From assembly GCA_006228005.1 (NCBI GenBank), contig VDHG01000027.1, positions 1-44,378 of the forward strand: a stretch of DNA of 44,378 bases, read 5' to 3'. Made by a program: the position numbers and the translations under genes. Below the pieces are notes generated by a model. The model ran no database searches, was not told the DNA's origin, and saw only the letters and a list, made by a program, of their open reading frames with translations. This document shows positions 1 through 11,800 of this stretch, one piece after another. Position 1 is the stretch's first letter; every line of letters begins with the position of its first letter. This stretch comes from Testudinibacter crocodili (GTDB taxonomy: Bacteria > Pseudomonadota > Gammaproteobacteria > Enterobacterales > Pasteurellaceae).

Positions 1-2
1 CA

Positions 3-116
3 CAGCGGATTGCATTACGGCTGGCAATCGATGAAGAGCAGTTTGCTGAATTCAGTCAAGCGCTCTACAACCGTAGTGGCGGCAGCTTAACATTAACAAA
101 GATCAACAGACCCTAA
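3..116 (+). CDS. yigZ: YigZ (IMPACT family), C-terminal end only
   Basis: The window opens inside this gene; the reading frame from base 3 gives 37 residues ending at TAA 114-116. The tail (LRLAIDEEQFAEFSQALYNR, then SGGSLTLTKINRP) matches the end of E. coli YigZ as I remember it (LLRVALPAAKVAEFSAKL..SRGSLQL). The order yigZ-trkH-hemG is also that of E. coli. YigZ is a conserved IMPACT-family protein of unclear molecular role. The last four residues and the stop codon are encoded by a copy of the dispersed repeat at 96-116, so this C-terminus may be repeat-derived. The 5' part lies outside the window. Confidence 0.8.
   Translation, partial: QRIALRLAIDEEQFAEFSQALYNRSGGSLTLTKINRP
96..116 (+). 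repeat. Dispersed repeat, copy 1 (core ATCAACAGACCCTAA)
   Basis: 21 nt that match copies 2-4 with a single substitution (G for C at base 101). The TAA of the repeat serves as the stop codon of yigZ, and the trkH start lies 19 bp downstream. The match fades on both sides, so this copy is shorter or more decayed than those before dsbC and mtnN. Confidence 0.7.
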
Positions 117-134
117 AGTAAAAGAGAAAACAGC

Positions 135-1598
135 GTGCATATACTGTCAATTATTCGCATTGTCGGAATTTTAGTGATGTGCTTTTCGCTCACCATGCTG
201 GCGCCGGCGTTGATTGCGTTGCTCTACGCTGACGGTGGTGGCAGTGCGTTTGTCAAAACGTTTTTTATCACATTGGCAAGTGGGGCGCTATTGTGGTGGT
301 CAACCCACACACACAAACAAGAATTGCGTTCGCGCGAAGGCTTTTTGATCGTGGTTCTGTTTTGGGTGGTGCTGGGCAGTGTCGGTGCGTTGCCGTTTCT
401 GCTGTTTGACTCACCGCAGTTGAATGTGGCGAATGCGTTTTTCGAATCCTTTTCCGGTTTAACCACCACCGGCGCGACGGTGATTGTTGGCTTAGACAGC
501 TTGCCGAAAGCCATTTTGTTTTACCGCCAAATGTTGCAGTGGCTGGGCGGTATGGGGATCATCGTATTGGCAGTAGCGATTATTCCGTTATTGGGCATCG
601 GCGGTATGCAGCTGTACCGTGCGGAAATGCCCGGTCCGCTGAAAGAGCAAAAAATGCGACCACGCATCGCCGAAACTGCCAAAGCGTTGTGGGTGATCTA
701 TTCCACCTTAACACTATTGTGTACATTGGCGTATTGGTTGGCTGGAATGAATCTGTTTGATGCGATCAGCCACAGTTTTTCCACGATTTCTATCGGCGGT
801 TTTTCCACTCATGATGCCAGTCTCGGTTATTTCAACAGCACCACGATTAACCTGATTGCCGCAGTGTTTTTGTTTATCTCCGGCTGTAACTTCGCACTGC
901 ATTTTTCCGCCTATTTTGAATTGGGCAAAAGCAATATTTTCAAACTCTATTTCACTGATCCAGAATTTAAAGCCTTTTTATTTATTCAATTGAGCTTGGT
1001 GGTGATTTGTACGATTAGTCTGGTCAGTTACAGCCATTTTATCGATAGCAAGGAGGCGCTGGAGCATGCTTTGTTGCAATCGGTGTCGATTTCGACTACC
1101 GCAGGTTTCACCACTTCCTCGTTTGACAGCTGGCCCTCTTTTTTGCCGATGTTGTTATTAATGACCTCGTTTATCGGCGGCTGTGCCGGTTCGACCGGCG
1201 GCGGTTTGAAAGTGATTCGGGTGCTGTTATTGTTTGTGCAAGGCAAGCGCGAGATGAACCGTTTGGTGCATCCGAATATCGTACAGCCGATCAAATTGGG
1301 CGATCGGGTGCTATCGGAGCGGATTATTCAAGGGATTTGGGCATTTTTTTCCGCCTATTTGCTGATCTTTATTCTGTGCTTGCTGGCGGTGATTGCCTGC
1401 GGGGTAGAGAGTTTTGATGCCTTTAATGCGGTAGTTGCCTGTTTAAACAATCTTGGACCGGGTTTGGGCAGTATCAGCAGCAACTTTGTTACCATTCCCG
1501 ACAGTGCAAAATGGATTCTGACTTTCGCGATGATCTGCGGACGGTTGGAAGTGTTTACCTTGCTGGTGTTGTTCACACCGGTATTTTGGAAAAGCTAA
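135..1598 (+). CDS. trkH: Trk system potassium uptake protein TrkH
   Basis: Membrane subunit of the Trk potassium uptake system in the inner membrane, which works with the cytoplasmic gating protein TrkA (not in this window). The 487 residues are about the usual length (E. coli about 483) and align end to end with the E. coli protein from memory. All four pore-loop filter segments are visible: TTTGAT near residue 111, IGGFSTHD near 222, TTAGFTT near 323 and LNNLGPGLG near 438. The conserved [12 protein letters not shown] and [13 protein letters not shown] segments are also present. The start is GTG, which begins [11 protein letters not shown] like the family. It follows yigZ by 18 bp and precedes hemG by 28 bp, so the three probably form one operon. 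Confidence 0.96.
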   Translation: MHILSIIRIVGILVMCFSLTMLAPALIALLYADGGGSAFVKTFFITLASGALLWWSTHTHKQELRSREGFLIVVLFWVVLGSVGALPFLLFDSPQLNVANAFFESFSGLTTTGATVIVGLDSLPKAILFYRQMLQWLGGMGIIVLAVAIIPLLGIGGMQLYRAEMPGPLKEQKMRPRIAETAKALWVIYSTLTLLCTLAYWLAGMNLFDAISHSFSTISIGGFSTHDASLGYFNSTTINLIAAVFLFISGCNFALHFSAYFELGKSNIFKLYFTDPEFKAFLFIQLSLVVICTISLVSYSHFIDSKEALEHALLQSVSISTTAGFTTSSFDSWPSFLPMLLLMTSFIGGCAGSTGGGLKVIRVLLLFVQGKREMNRLVHPNIVQPIKLGDRVLSERIIQGIWAFFSAYLLIFILCLLAVIACGVESFDAFNAVVACLNNLGPGLGSISSNFVTIPDSAKWILTFAMICGRLEVFTLLVLFTPVFWKS

Positions 1599-1626
1599 AA
1601 ACAATGAAAAAGAGCGGTTACTATTG

Positions 1627-2154
1627 ATGAAAACTTTGATTATTTATGCCTCCGTTGACGGACAAACCCAAAAAATCGCACAGGTTATAGCGACTGAAAT
1701 ACAAAACCAAGATCAAAGTGCGGTGGTCAATTTAGTCGCACTCAGCGTTGCAGAACAACAGGATTTGGCGCACTACGATCAAATTATCATCGGCGCCTCG
1801 ATTCGTTACGGGCATTTTAATAAAACCTTAGAACCTTATATCGCACGCCATGCAGCGTTGTTAAATAGTAAAAAAACCGCATTTTACAGCGTGAATCTCA
1901 CGGCGCGCAAAGCGGATAAAAACACCCCTGAAACCAATGCCTACACACGTAAATTGTTGCAGCGCATCGACTGGCATCCGACCCAAAGTGCGGTTTTCGC
2001 CGGGGCATTACGTTACCCACGTTATGGTTTTTTTGATCGTTTTATGATCCGTTTGATTATGAAAATCACCGGTGGCGAAACCGACACCAGCAAAGAGGTG
2101 GAATATACTGATTGGGAAAAAGTGGCAGAGTTTGCGCAGCGTTTTAAATCATAG
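1627..2154 (+). CDS. hemG: Menaquinone-dependent protoporphyrinogen IX dehydrogenase HemG
   Basis: Flavodoxin-like enzyme that oxidises protoporphyrinogen IX to protoporphyrin IX in haem synthesis and passes electrons to the quinone pool at the inner membrane. The 175 residues are of normal length. The N-terminal MKTLIIYASVDGQTQKIA is the FMN phosphate-binding loop, followed by the IIIGASIRYGHFN segment and the long-chain flavodoxin insert (RYPRYGFFDRFMIRLIMKIT) found in HemG. A TTG lies one codon upstream at 1624, but ATG 1627 is the natural start. It sits in the yigZ-trkH-hemG order known from E. coli. Two uptake signal sequences lie inside the gene (1716-1724 and 1986-1994). Confidence 0.93.
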   Translation: MKTLIIYASVDGQTQKIAQVIATEIQNQDQSAVVNLVALSVAEQQDLAHYDQIIIGASIRYGHFNKTLEPYIARHAALLNSKKTAFYSVNLTARKADKNTPETNAYTRKLLQRIDWHPTQSAVFAGALRYPRYGFFDRFMIRLIMKITGGETDTSKEVEYTDWEKVAEFAQRFKS

Positions 2155-2160
2155 CAATAA

Positions 2161-2305
2161 TTCCTTCGCCCCTTGTGGGAGAAGGACAGATTTTTGCTTC
2201 GTTCAGAAGCGAAAATCAGGATGAGGGGTAAAGTGTGGTGCAGTGTACCGAGATCTCACCCTCATCCGCCCTTCGGGCACCTTCTCCCATCAAGGGAGAA
2301 GGGAA
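2161..2305. repeat. 145-bp palindromic intergenic element
   Basis: Nested inverted repeats fill the space between the convergent hemG and GNAT genes. The outer arms are 2161-2185 and 2280-2305 (about 23 of 26 positions pair, with two one-base gaps). The inner arms are GGATGAGGG at 2219-2227 and CCCTCATCC at 2259-2267. Each half carries its own small hairpin: TTTGCTTC with GAAGCGAA near 2193-2214, and GCCCTTCGGGC at 2269-2279. Such structures resemble REP-type elements, and the element may also act as a bidirectional transcription stop. I see no open reading frame worth calling in it. Confidence 0.75.
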
Positions 2306-2317
2306 TATTGAATTTAA

Positions 2318-3022
2318 TTATTGTGCTAAAAACGCGGCTAGCCGTTGGCGTTGTTGACCTTGTTGATCAAAATTATCAGCAGCCAAATACTGCTTGAATG
2401 CGGTTTTGAGCGGCGGCCATTCTTCAGCGATAATCGAAAACCAAGCGGTATCACGGCTACGACCTTTATACACCACGGCATTGCGGAACGTTCCTTCATA
2501 CTGGAAGCCTAAACGGGTTGCCGCACGGCGTGAGCGTTGATTTAGCGCATCGCATTTCCATTCGTAACGGCGGTATTGCAGGGTGTCGAACACATACTGC
2601 ATCAGTAAAAATTGCGCTTCGGTGGCGGCTTTGCTGCGTTTTAATAAATCTGAATAAATCACCCAGCCCATTTCTATGCTACGGTTGTGGCGATCAATCC
2701 GCATTAAGGCGAGTGTGCCTAACACTTGTCGGCTGTGGGATTCTAAAATCACAAAATAGTAAGGATCTGACGATTCCGCCCATTGGCGCAGCAAAGACCG
2801 CACTTGCTGTGGTTCATCAAATGGTTCGAGTGACAGATAAGTCCAATCCGCTGTTTGGGTGTGTTGCAGGTAACACTCACAAATCGCCTCGCTATGCCGT
2901 GCATAATCAAGCCGTTCGATCATACAGCTTTCGCCGTGCAACTGCATGATATCAGGCATTGCGCCGATAGTCATATTTTCCACCGCAGCCCCGATTGGCT
3001 GCTGGAATTGGTTGTAACGCAT
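2318..3022 (-). CDS. GNAT-family N-acetyltransferase (RimJ/RimL type)
   Basis: 234 residues with the layout of RimJ/RimL-type GNAT proteins, which transfer acetyl from acetyl-CoA to an amine. A family-typical N-terminus (YNQFQQPIGAAV) is followed by the LDYARHSEAICECY helix. The core strand VLGTLALMRID..IEMGWVIYS comes next, then the acetyl-CoA site region KAATEAQFLLMQYVF and the C-terminal signature EWKCDALNQRSRRAATRLGF with EGTFRNAVVYKGRSRD. The ATG has a good ribosome binding site (AGAGGAAAAGC). The substrate cannot be told from sequence; RimJ itself is not a close match. It is transcribed toward hemG, with a palindromic element between them. Confidence 0.85.
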   Translation of the reverse strand: MRYNQFQQPIGAAVENMTIGAMPDIMQLHGESCMIERLDYARHSEAICECYLQHTQTADWTYLSLEPFDEPQQVRSLLRQWAESSDPYYFVILESHSRQVLGTLALMRIDRHNRSIEMGWVIYSDLLKRSKAATEAQFLLMQYVFDTLQYRRYEWKCDALNQRSRRAATRLGFQYEGTFRNAVVYKGRSRDTAWFSIIAEEWPPLKTAFKQYLAADNFDQQGQQRQRLAAFLAQ

Positions 3023-3302
3023 AGCTTTTCCTCTTGAAAGTCTGCATCAACGAAGCCAGATAGGCAAAGTGCGGTTTGTCGTTTCGCCTTGCGATTATCA
3101 ATATAACGGATAACGCCGGTCTTTGCCGCAATTATTATAAAATAAGGCGACGATGACCAGAATGCTGGTGCCAAATACGCTGATCCACAATCTCCGGCAA
3201 ATCAGCAAGCGAAAGAATATAAGCAAGAGGTGGTATTGCTGATTCTATTGTTATCCACTTTGAATAAGCGGCAACCACTTTAGAGCGGCTTAAACATGCT
3301 AT
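3023..3302. other. Intergenic stretch between GNAT gene and catalase terminator
   Basis: About 280 bp without a convincing gene. It holds one uptake signal sequence (3067-3075). A TATAAT-like string on the minus strand near 3133-3138 could serve the GNAT gene, but no matching -35 box is obvious. A short minus-strand frame (3135-3353) runs through the catalase terminator and has no recognisable domain, so I do not call it. Confidence 0.5.
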
Positions 3303-3334
3303 AAAAAAACGGTCCAAATTTGCACTTGGACCGT
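3303..3334 (-). terminator. Rho-independent terminator of the catalase gene
   Basis: Perfect 9-bp stem, ACGGTCCAA at 3309-3317 paired with TTGGACCGT at 3326-3334, with an 8-nt loop. On the minus strand it is followed by a run of T (bases 3309-3303). It lies about 27 bp past the catalase stop codon. Confidence 0.9.
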
Positions 3335-3360
3335 TTGACTGAATTACAACCAATTTTTGA

Positions 3361-4824
3361 TTATAACCCTAATGCTTTTTTCACGCCTGCGCCGTATGCC
3401 GGGTCGCATTTGGTGCAGTTGTCGATGTGGCGCTGTTTGATGAAATCAGGTGCATCGCCCATGGCACGTGCGGTGTTGTCGAATAACACTTGTTGTTGTT
3501 CAGGTGTCATCAAACGGAACAGTTCACGTGGTTGGCTGAAGTAATCGCTGTCATCTTCACGATAATCCCAGAAATCCGCATCACCAGTGATTTTCAATGG
3601 TGGTTCTTTATATTGCGGCTGTTCTTGCCATTGACTGAAGCTGTTTGGCTCATAGTGCGGTAAGCTGCCGTAGTTGCCATCAACACGACCATAGCCGTCA
3701 CGGTGGTTACTGTGCACTGGGCAACGGGCTTTGTTGACCGGGATTTGGTGGAAATTCACCCCTAAGCGATAACGTTGTGCGTCAGCATAGTTGAACAGAC
3801 GTGCTTGCAGCATGCGGTCTGGTGATACGCTGATACCCGGAACTAAATTGCTTGGTGCAAAAGCGGATTGTTCCACATCCAAGAAGAAGTTTTCCGGATT
3901 GCGGTTCAGTTCGAACTCGCCCACTTCGATTAACGGATAATCTTTGTGTGGCCACACTTTGGTTAAATCGAACGGATGATAAGACACTTTTTCCGCATCG
4001 GTTTCTGGCATGATTTGTACGAACAGGGTCCATTTCGGGAAATCGCCGCGTTCAATCGCTTCATACAGATCTTTTTGGTGGCTTTCACGATCTTTACCGA
4101 TAATCGCTTCAGATTCGGCATCGGTCAGGTTTTTGATACCTTGTTGTGTTCTAAAGTGGAATTTCACCCAGTGACGCTCGTTATTGGCGTTGATGAAGCT
4201 GTAGGTGTGCGAACCAAAACCGTGCATATGACGGTAGCTTGCTGGAATACCACGGTCACTCATCACGATGGTGACTTGGTGTAATGCTTCTGGTAACAAG
4301 GTCCAGAAATCCCAGTTGTAAGTGGCAGAACGCATGTTCGTGCGTGGATCACGTTTAACCGCTTTGTTCAAATCTGGGAATTTGCGTGGATCGCGCAAGA
4401 AGAAGACAGGGGTGTTGTTACCAACTAAATCCCAGTTACCTTCTTCGGTGTAGAATTTCAAGGCAAAACCACGAATATCACGCTCAGCATCAGCTGCACC
4501 GCGCTCACCGGCAACCGTGGTGAAACGAGCAAACATCTCGGTTTTTTTACCGATTTCGCTAAAAATTTTAGCGCGAGTATATTGGGTGATGTCGTGAGTA
4601 ACGGTGAACGTACCGAACGCACCGGAACCTTTGGCGTGCATGCGGCGCTCAGGAATGACTTCACGTACAAAATTGGCTAATTTTTCGTTTAACCACAAAT
4701 CTTGTGCCAACAACGGACCACGTGGACCGGCTGTCATGCTGTTTTGGTTGTCAACCACTGGCGCACCGCCATTAGTGGTTAGATGGCTGTGTGCATAAGG
4801 GCATTTTTGATCGTCTTGACTCAT
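3361..4824 (-). CDS. katA: Monofunctional haem catalase
   Basis: Breaks down hydrogen peroxide to water and oxygen in the cytoplasm. The 487 residues fit a small-subunit catalase. Key residues are visible: distal His63 (RRMHAKG), Asn136 (WDLVGNNTP) and the proximal haem-ligand Tyr346 ([15 protein letters not shown]). The substrate-channel and NADPH-region segments ([26 protein letters not shown]) are intact. Haemophilus calls its homologue hktE. The ATG has a strong ribosome binding site (AAAAGGA). It is monocistronic, with its own terminator downstream and a perfect FNR-type box about 140 bp upstream (4959-4972). I saw no uptake signal sequence inside the gene. Confidence 0.96.
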   Translation of the reverse strand: MSQDDQKCPYAHSHLTTNGGAPVVDNQNSMTAGPRGPLLAQDLWLNEKLANFVREVIPERRMHAKGSGAFGTFTVTHDITQYTRAKIFSEIGKKTEMFARFTTVAGERGAADAERDIRGFALKFYTEEGNWDLVGNNTPVFFLRDPRKFPDLNKAVKRDPRTNMRSATYNWDFWTLLPEALHQVTIVMSDRGIPASYRHMHGFGSHTYSFINANNERHWVKFHFRTQQGIKNLTDAESEAIIGKDRESHQKDLYEAIERGDFPKWTLFVQIMPETDAEKVSYHPFDLTKVWPHKDYPLIEVGEFELNRNPENFFLDVEQSAFAPSNLVPGISVSPDRMLQARLFNYADAQRYRLGVNFHQIPVNKARCPVHSNHRDGYGRVDGNYGSLPHYEPNSFSQWQEQPQYKEPPLKITGDADFWDYREDDSDYFSQPRELFRLMTPEQQQVLFDNTARAMGDAPDFIKQRHIDNCTKCDPAYGAGVKKALGL

Positions 4825-4958
4825 TGTGTATATCCTTTTAAGTAAACGTTGGTAGGATTAAGTAGTACAGCAGCGCACTTTAGCAGTACGATTACCCAGT
4901 ATATTAGCAAGAAAGAACAAAATAATCTTATATGGATTTGATAGTGCGGAGCTATTGT

Positions 4959-4972
4959 TTGATTTAGATCAA
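4959..4972. promoter_or_regulatory. FNR-type box upstream of catalase
   Basis: TTGATTTAGATCAA is an exact match to the FNR consensus TTGAT-N4-ATCAA. Its centre lies about 141 bp before the catalase start codon. The space between holds TATAAG- and TATACT-like strings on the minus strand, but the true -10 is not clear, so activation or repression cannot be decided from sequence. Confidence 0.6.
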
Positions 4973-5027
4973 TTTGCAAAACCTAACAAAAATGAGAGCT
5001 ATTACTGTTTTAATTTTGAACAAATCG

Positions 5028-5065
5028 CAAAGTGCGGTCAATCGGTATAACTAAACCGCACTTTG
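5028..5065 (-). terminator. Inverted uptake-sequence pair, likely terminator
   Basis: Two uptake signal sequences in opposite orientation make a perfect 11-bp stem (CAAAGTGCGGT at 5028-5038, ACCGCACTTTG at 5055-5065) with a 16-nt loop. It lies 20 bp past the stop codon of the hypothetical gene at 5085-5492. The T tract after the stem is weak. Confidence 0.65.
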
Positions 5066-5084
5066 CATAGCATTTCACGCAAAG

Positions 5085-5492
5085 TTATGCATTCAGCCAT
5101 TGTTGCACCAATTCATCAGTAATTTCTCTGCGTGACCACATACTGCCAAATTCCGGCTCAGGGAACTTACTGTGGTTATAGGCGATTAATTTAACAAAAT
5201 CAAAGGCGGCGTGCGGATAGTCATTGATGAGCAACAGCGCAAAGCAACCGTCTTCTGACCAGCAAATTTGCAGTTTGCGCGCCATCTCTTTTTCGTTGAT
5301 GGCACTGGTATTATAAATATGCAGCGCATCGACAATCGGCATGGTTGTTTGGCGAGTGTCGAGGGCATAAAAATAACCGGTTTCGCCGTCATCTTCAAAC
5401 ATTACCGAAAGATAGTCATGTTGGGTCGAGGGTGAACCCAATTGAGTCGCTTGTCCGATAATCAGTTGATCTTCTAGGGTTAGATAGAACAT
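5085..5492 (-). CDS. Small hypothetical protein (possibly DUF2251 type)
   Basis: 135 residues, acidic and soluble, with no signal peptide or membrane segment. It starts MFYLTLEDQLIIGQATQLGSPS and contains VMFEDDGETGYFYALD, ending in a C-terminal helix with SMWSRREITDELVQQWL. The pattern recalls a small uncharacterised family that I tentatively associate with DUF2251; I do not recognise a function. A similar small gene beside eno is, from memory, present in Haemophilus. The start ATG follows a GGAAT-type ribosome binding site. The eno terminator lies between it and eno, so it is probably transcribed separately. Confidence 0.7.
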   Translation of the reverse strand: MFYLTLEDQLIIGQATQLGSPSTQHDYLSVMFEDDGETGYFYALDTRQTTMPIVDALHIYNTSAINEKEMARKLQICWSEDGCFALLLINDYPHAAFDFVKLIAYNHSKFPEPEFGSMWSRREITDELVQQWLNA

Positions 5493-5524
5493 AGGTATTC
5501 CTAAATATCGCAGGTTTTGATCGT

Positions 5525-5558
5525 AAAAAAGGTTGTCTGAATTGCTTCAAACAACCTT
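5525..5558 (-). terminator. Rho-independent terminator of enolase
   Basis: Stem AAGGTTGT (5529-5536) with ACAACCTT (5551-5558), read on the minus strand and followed by TTTTTT. It lies 25 bp past the eno stop codon. Confidence 0.85.
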
Positions 5559-5582
5559 TTCTTCATTCAGCTAAGGCAAGAA

Positions 5583-6902
<1,320 letters not shown>

Positions 6903-6966
6903 TTAAATTAAAATCAGTATTAAAAATCTGTGCTATATACTAAAGCGATTTAATTTATTTGTCTTG

Positions 6967-6997
6967 TAAAAAGTGCAGGAATGTTGTTTCCTGCACT
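6967..6997 (-). terminator. Rho-independent terminator of pyrG
   Basis: Perfect 10-bp stem, AGTGCAGGAA at 6972-6981 paired with TTCCTGCACT at 6988-6997 with a 6-nt loop. On the minus strand it is followed by a short T tract (TTTTTAC). It separates pyrG from eno. Confidence 0.85.
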
Positions 6998-7025
6998 GAA
7001 TTATTTTTTTATTTTAACAAATACA

Positions 7026-8705
<1,680 letters not shown>

Positions 8706-8772
8706 TTATCAGGACGGGAGAATAGTTTATATTAAAGTGTGGTTGAACTCAATTATTGATTATGCAATTTGC

Positions 8773-8808
8773 AAAAAAGCCCTGCAAAGCACTCGGCTTG
8801 CAGGGCTT
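8773..8808 (-). terminator. Rho-independent terminator of the giant adhesin gene
   Basis: Perfect 11-bp stem, AAGCCCTGCAA at 8777-8787 paired with TTGCAGGGCTT at 8798-8808, followed on the minus strand by TTTTTT. It lies 28 bp past the stop codon of the 2815-residue protein. Confidence 0.92.
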
Positions 8809-8835
8809 GAATAACGGGTTAAAAGTATGCTCGGA

Positions 8836-11800
8836 TTAAATCACGATTACACCGGTTTGAATCCAAACATCGTTTGAGGTTTCAGCGCCGGCATTGCTGT
8901 GATGCCATACATCGTATGTGATACCATCAGCAACTTGCTGTGTACCTGATTTACTCCAACTGCCATTATCATCTAGTTTAGCTTTATCTGCGCCGTCACT
9001 GTTCCAGTTATTAGCGCCCAAATCTACTTTATTGGCAGTGCCGCCTTGAATATGCAATGGACCTTCATTGGTCGTATCGCGTAATAAGTCATTGTAACGA
9101 ATATCGACTGTAGCATTATTTTGCAATACTATTTTCTCAAAGCCGATAAATCCGCCTTGTGAACTTCCGGATTGGGTCGAGATCAAGTGATAGAAGTTGC
9201 CTCCGGCTTGAGATGACGTCAGAACAATGGTGTCAAAACCGGCACCGCCGTCGATAATACCGTCAGGATCTCGGCCACCTAACGTCACAATATCGTCACC
9301 TGCACCCATTTTAATCGATGCCATTCCCGCTCCGGTACCGATATCACCAGTGACAGTCAATTGGTCGTTGCCTGAACCGAAGATAACACTTGAGCCATTA
9401 TTCACATAGCCGACTTTCATAATATTATTTCCGTCGCCCATATCAACAGTTGTGCCATTATCTTGCAGCCCATTATTGCCTGTTACTTCTAAATAATCAT
9501 CGCCGTTCCCCATGGATACTTTGGCGCCTTCTCGGATGCCGATAGCCCAGCCTTGTGTTTGTAGATTGTTGCCGACAACAATGCGGTCATCACCGTCACC
9601 AGTGTTAATAATAGCACCTTGGCGAATTTGCGAGCCGACTAAGAAGGTGTCGTTTCCTGTACCTAAATCAACGGTTCGGACATAACCGGAGGAGTTACCC
9701 ACACTACCGTAAAGCTGTACAAAGTCGTCACCACCCGCAGTGTAAAGCCCTTGTTTCGGATCATTTTGATTACCGCCAATATCTGGATAATCAACATTTA
9801 ATTTTCCGGTTTCTGTCCAGCCGATATAGATTTTATCGTTTTCATCTGAGGTCATGTTATTACCGCTGTTAGTGCCATCATCATTGACCCCTTGTGTTGG
9901 GCTTAAATAGCGGTCTAGACGTAAGACGCCAATAACATTATTTACTTTAAACGTGACATCCATTTCAGCTGATTTCTCACCACGTGGATCGATAGCAATC
10001 ACTTTATAGCCGGTAAAACCATTATCAGGGTGCCCTACTGCTTCATAATCGTTATATGGCGTAGTTGCTGCTGCACTGCTCACAGATTCTAATGCCCCAC
10101 CTTGCGCAGTTAGGCGGAAATTGCTCCCATCAATGGCATAAGCTCCATCGGCACTGGTGGTGCTGGTTGTACCGTCTGAATTGACGAAGTAGTATTTTAA
10201 CCCGCTTACGTCAACACTGTCCGCATCCGTTGCAGTGACGGTTCCTAAAGAATCACTTGATAGCGCATTTTCAAAGTAATTAACTATCAGCGTTTGTGGT
10301 AACACTGGTGCATTGTTATCGAGTAGTGTAAAAGTGAAATCCGCGGAATCAGAGACATTGCCTGCAGCATCTTTTGCTTGGATTCCGTAAATAAAGCTGT
10401 TTTTACCGGTTTCATAGTCGTTGGTTTCTGCATTAGTAATACCTGCAGCTGTGATAGTTACGTTACCGTTATTGTCTACTTTAAAGAAGCCATCCGCACT
10501 AGTATCGTTACCGGTTTCAGTAAATTGGTAACTAACTACACCGACATCATCTGCAGCAGTTGTAATTTTACCGACAACACCATTTAGACTCGCAGTTGTA
10601 CTAGATAGATTTTGATTTTCCATATATTCAAAGGTTTCTGATGAAATTGTCGGTTTTTGTTCATCGGCAACATCTTTGACGGTAATAGTTATATTGGTGT
10701 TGTCAGATACATTGCCCATCTCATCCGTAGCATTGACTACAAGTGTAAAGCTATTCGGTGTCGTCTCAAAATCATTTGAAGCGGCAGTTGCTGAGGCACC
10801 TACAGCAGTTAAGCTGATAGCGCCGGTTTGAGGATTGATCTCAAAATAACCGCTCTCATTTCCTGAAACAATACGGTATTGAGCAATTGTACTACCGGTT
10901 GTATCAGTAACTGTCCCGATTGCATAATCGGTTTCTCGATTTTCATCATACTCAAAGGCAGTGCTGGTTAATATTGGTTTAGCACTATTAACAGTTACGG
11001 CGTCTAAATTAGCCTTGTTTTCATTGCCTGCGTCGTCTGTACTAGTAATAGTAATATTACTATATTCACCATCCGGAAGAATATATTTACCGTCGCCATT
11101 TGGTGTGATCTCGACTGTATCACCATTAGTTTTTGTTGCTTTTACAACTGTTGTTGCTGTCGGGTCTGCTGTAATAGTCAATGTACCGTCATTAGTTTTT
11201 CCGTCACTATCATTTTCACCACTATCATTGGCTAATTTGATGGTTGGTTGAATTGGTGCAATAGTATCAACCGTAATACTGACGCTGTTATTTGCTTCTT
11301 CGCCATCGGCATTTTGGTTGCCTGCCACATCACTGAATTTACCGCTGGCGATACTCACTGTTGCGGTGACTTCTGTGTTTGCTGTCGGAGTGAAAAGTGC
11401 GGTATAAGTTAATTCCCCTGTTTTTTGGAAATTTGACAAACTGCCGCCGTTAGAAACAATTACATCATCTAAAATAAAGTCGGTGCTGGCTTCACTGAGT
11501 GTGAAGGTTAAGGTTGCAGTCGTGGTACTGTTGACCGTTGTGATATCAGAAGTAATTGCAATTGTTGGTAAAGTGCTATCAATAGTGACTTTATCGTTAC
11601 CAGGAGTACCCGCAGTCCAACCTGGATCAGCCAATGCGCCATCTGCTAACTTAGCTTTGATTTCAAATGTTCCATTGCTTGGCAGGACAAGATCGGAAAA
11701 GGTGTGGCTACCTTTGGTAATATCCGCATCTGTTAAAGTGTGAGTAGCTAGTTCGGTTGTACCGTCTGCTGCATACAAGGTCAGAATATCGCCTGCTTTA

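Noticed and set aside
2173-2397. Short plus-strand frame across the palindromic element
   Set aside because: It runs through inverted repeats and into the antisense of the GNAT gene, with no recognisable domain.
3135-3353. 72-codon minus-strand frame downstream of katA
   Set aside because: It runs through the catalase terminator, starts inside the catalase 3' region and has no family resemblance that I can see.
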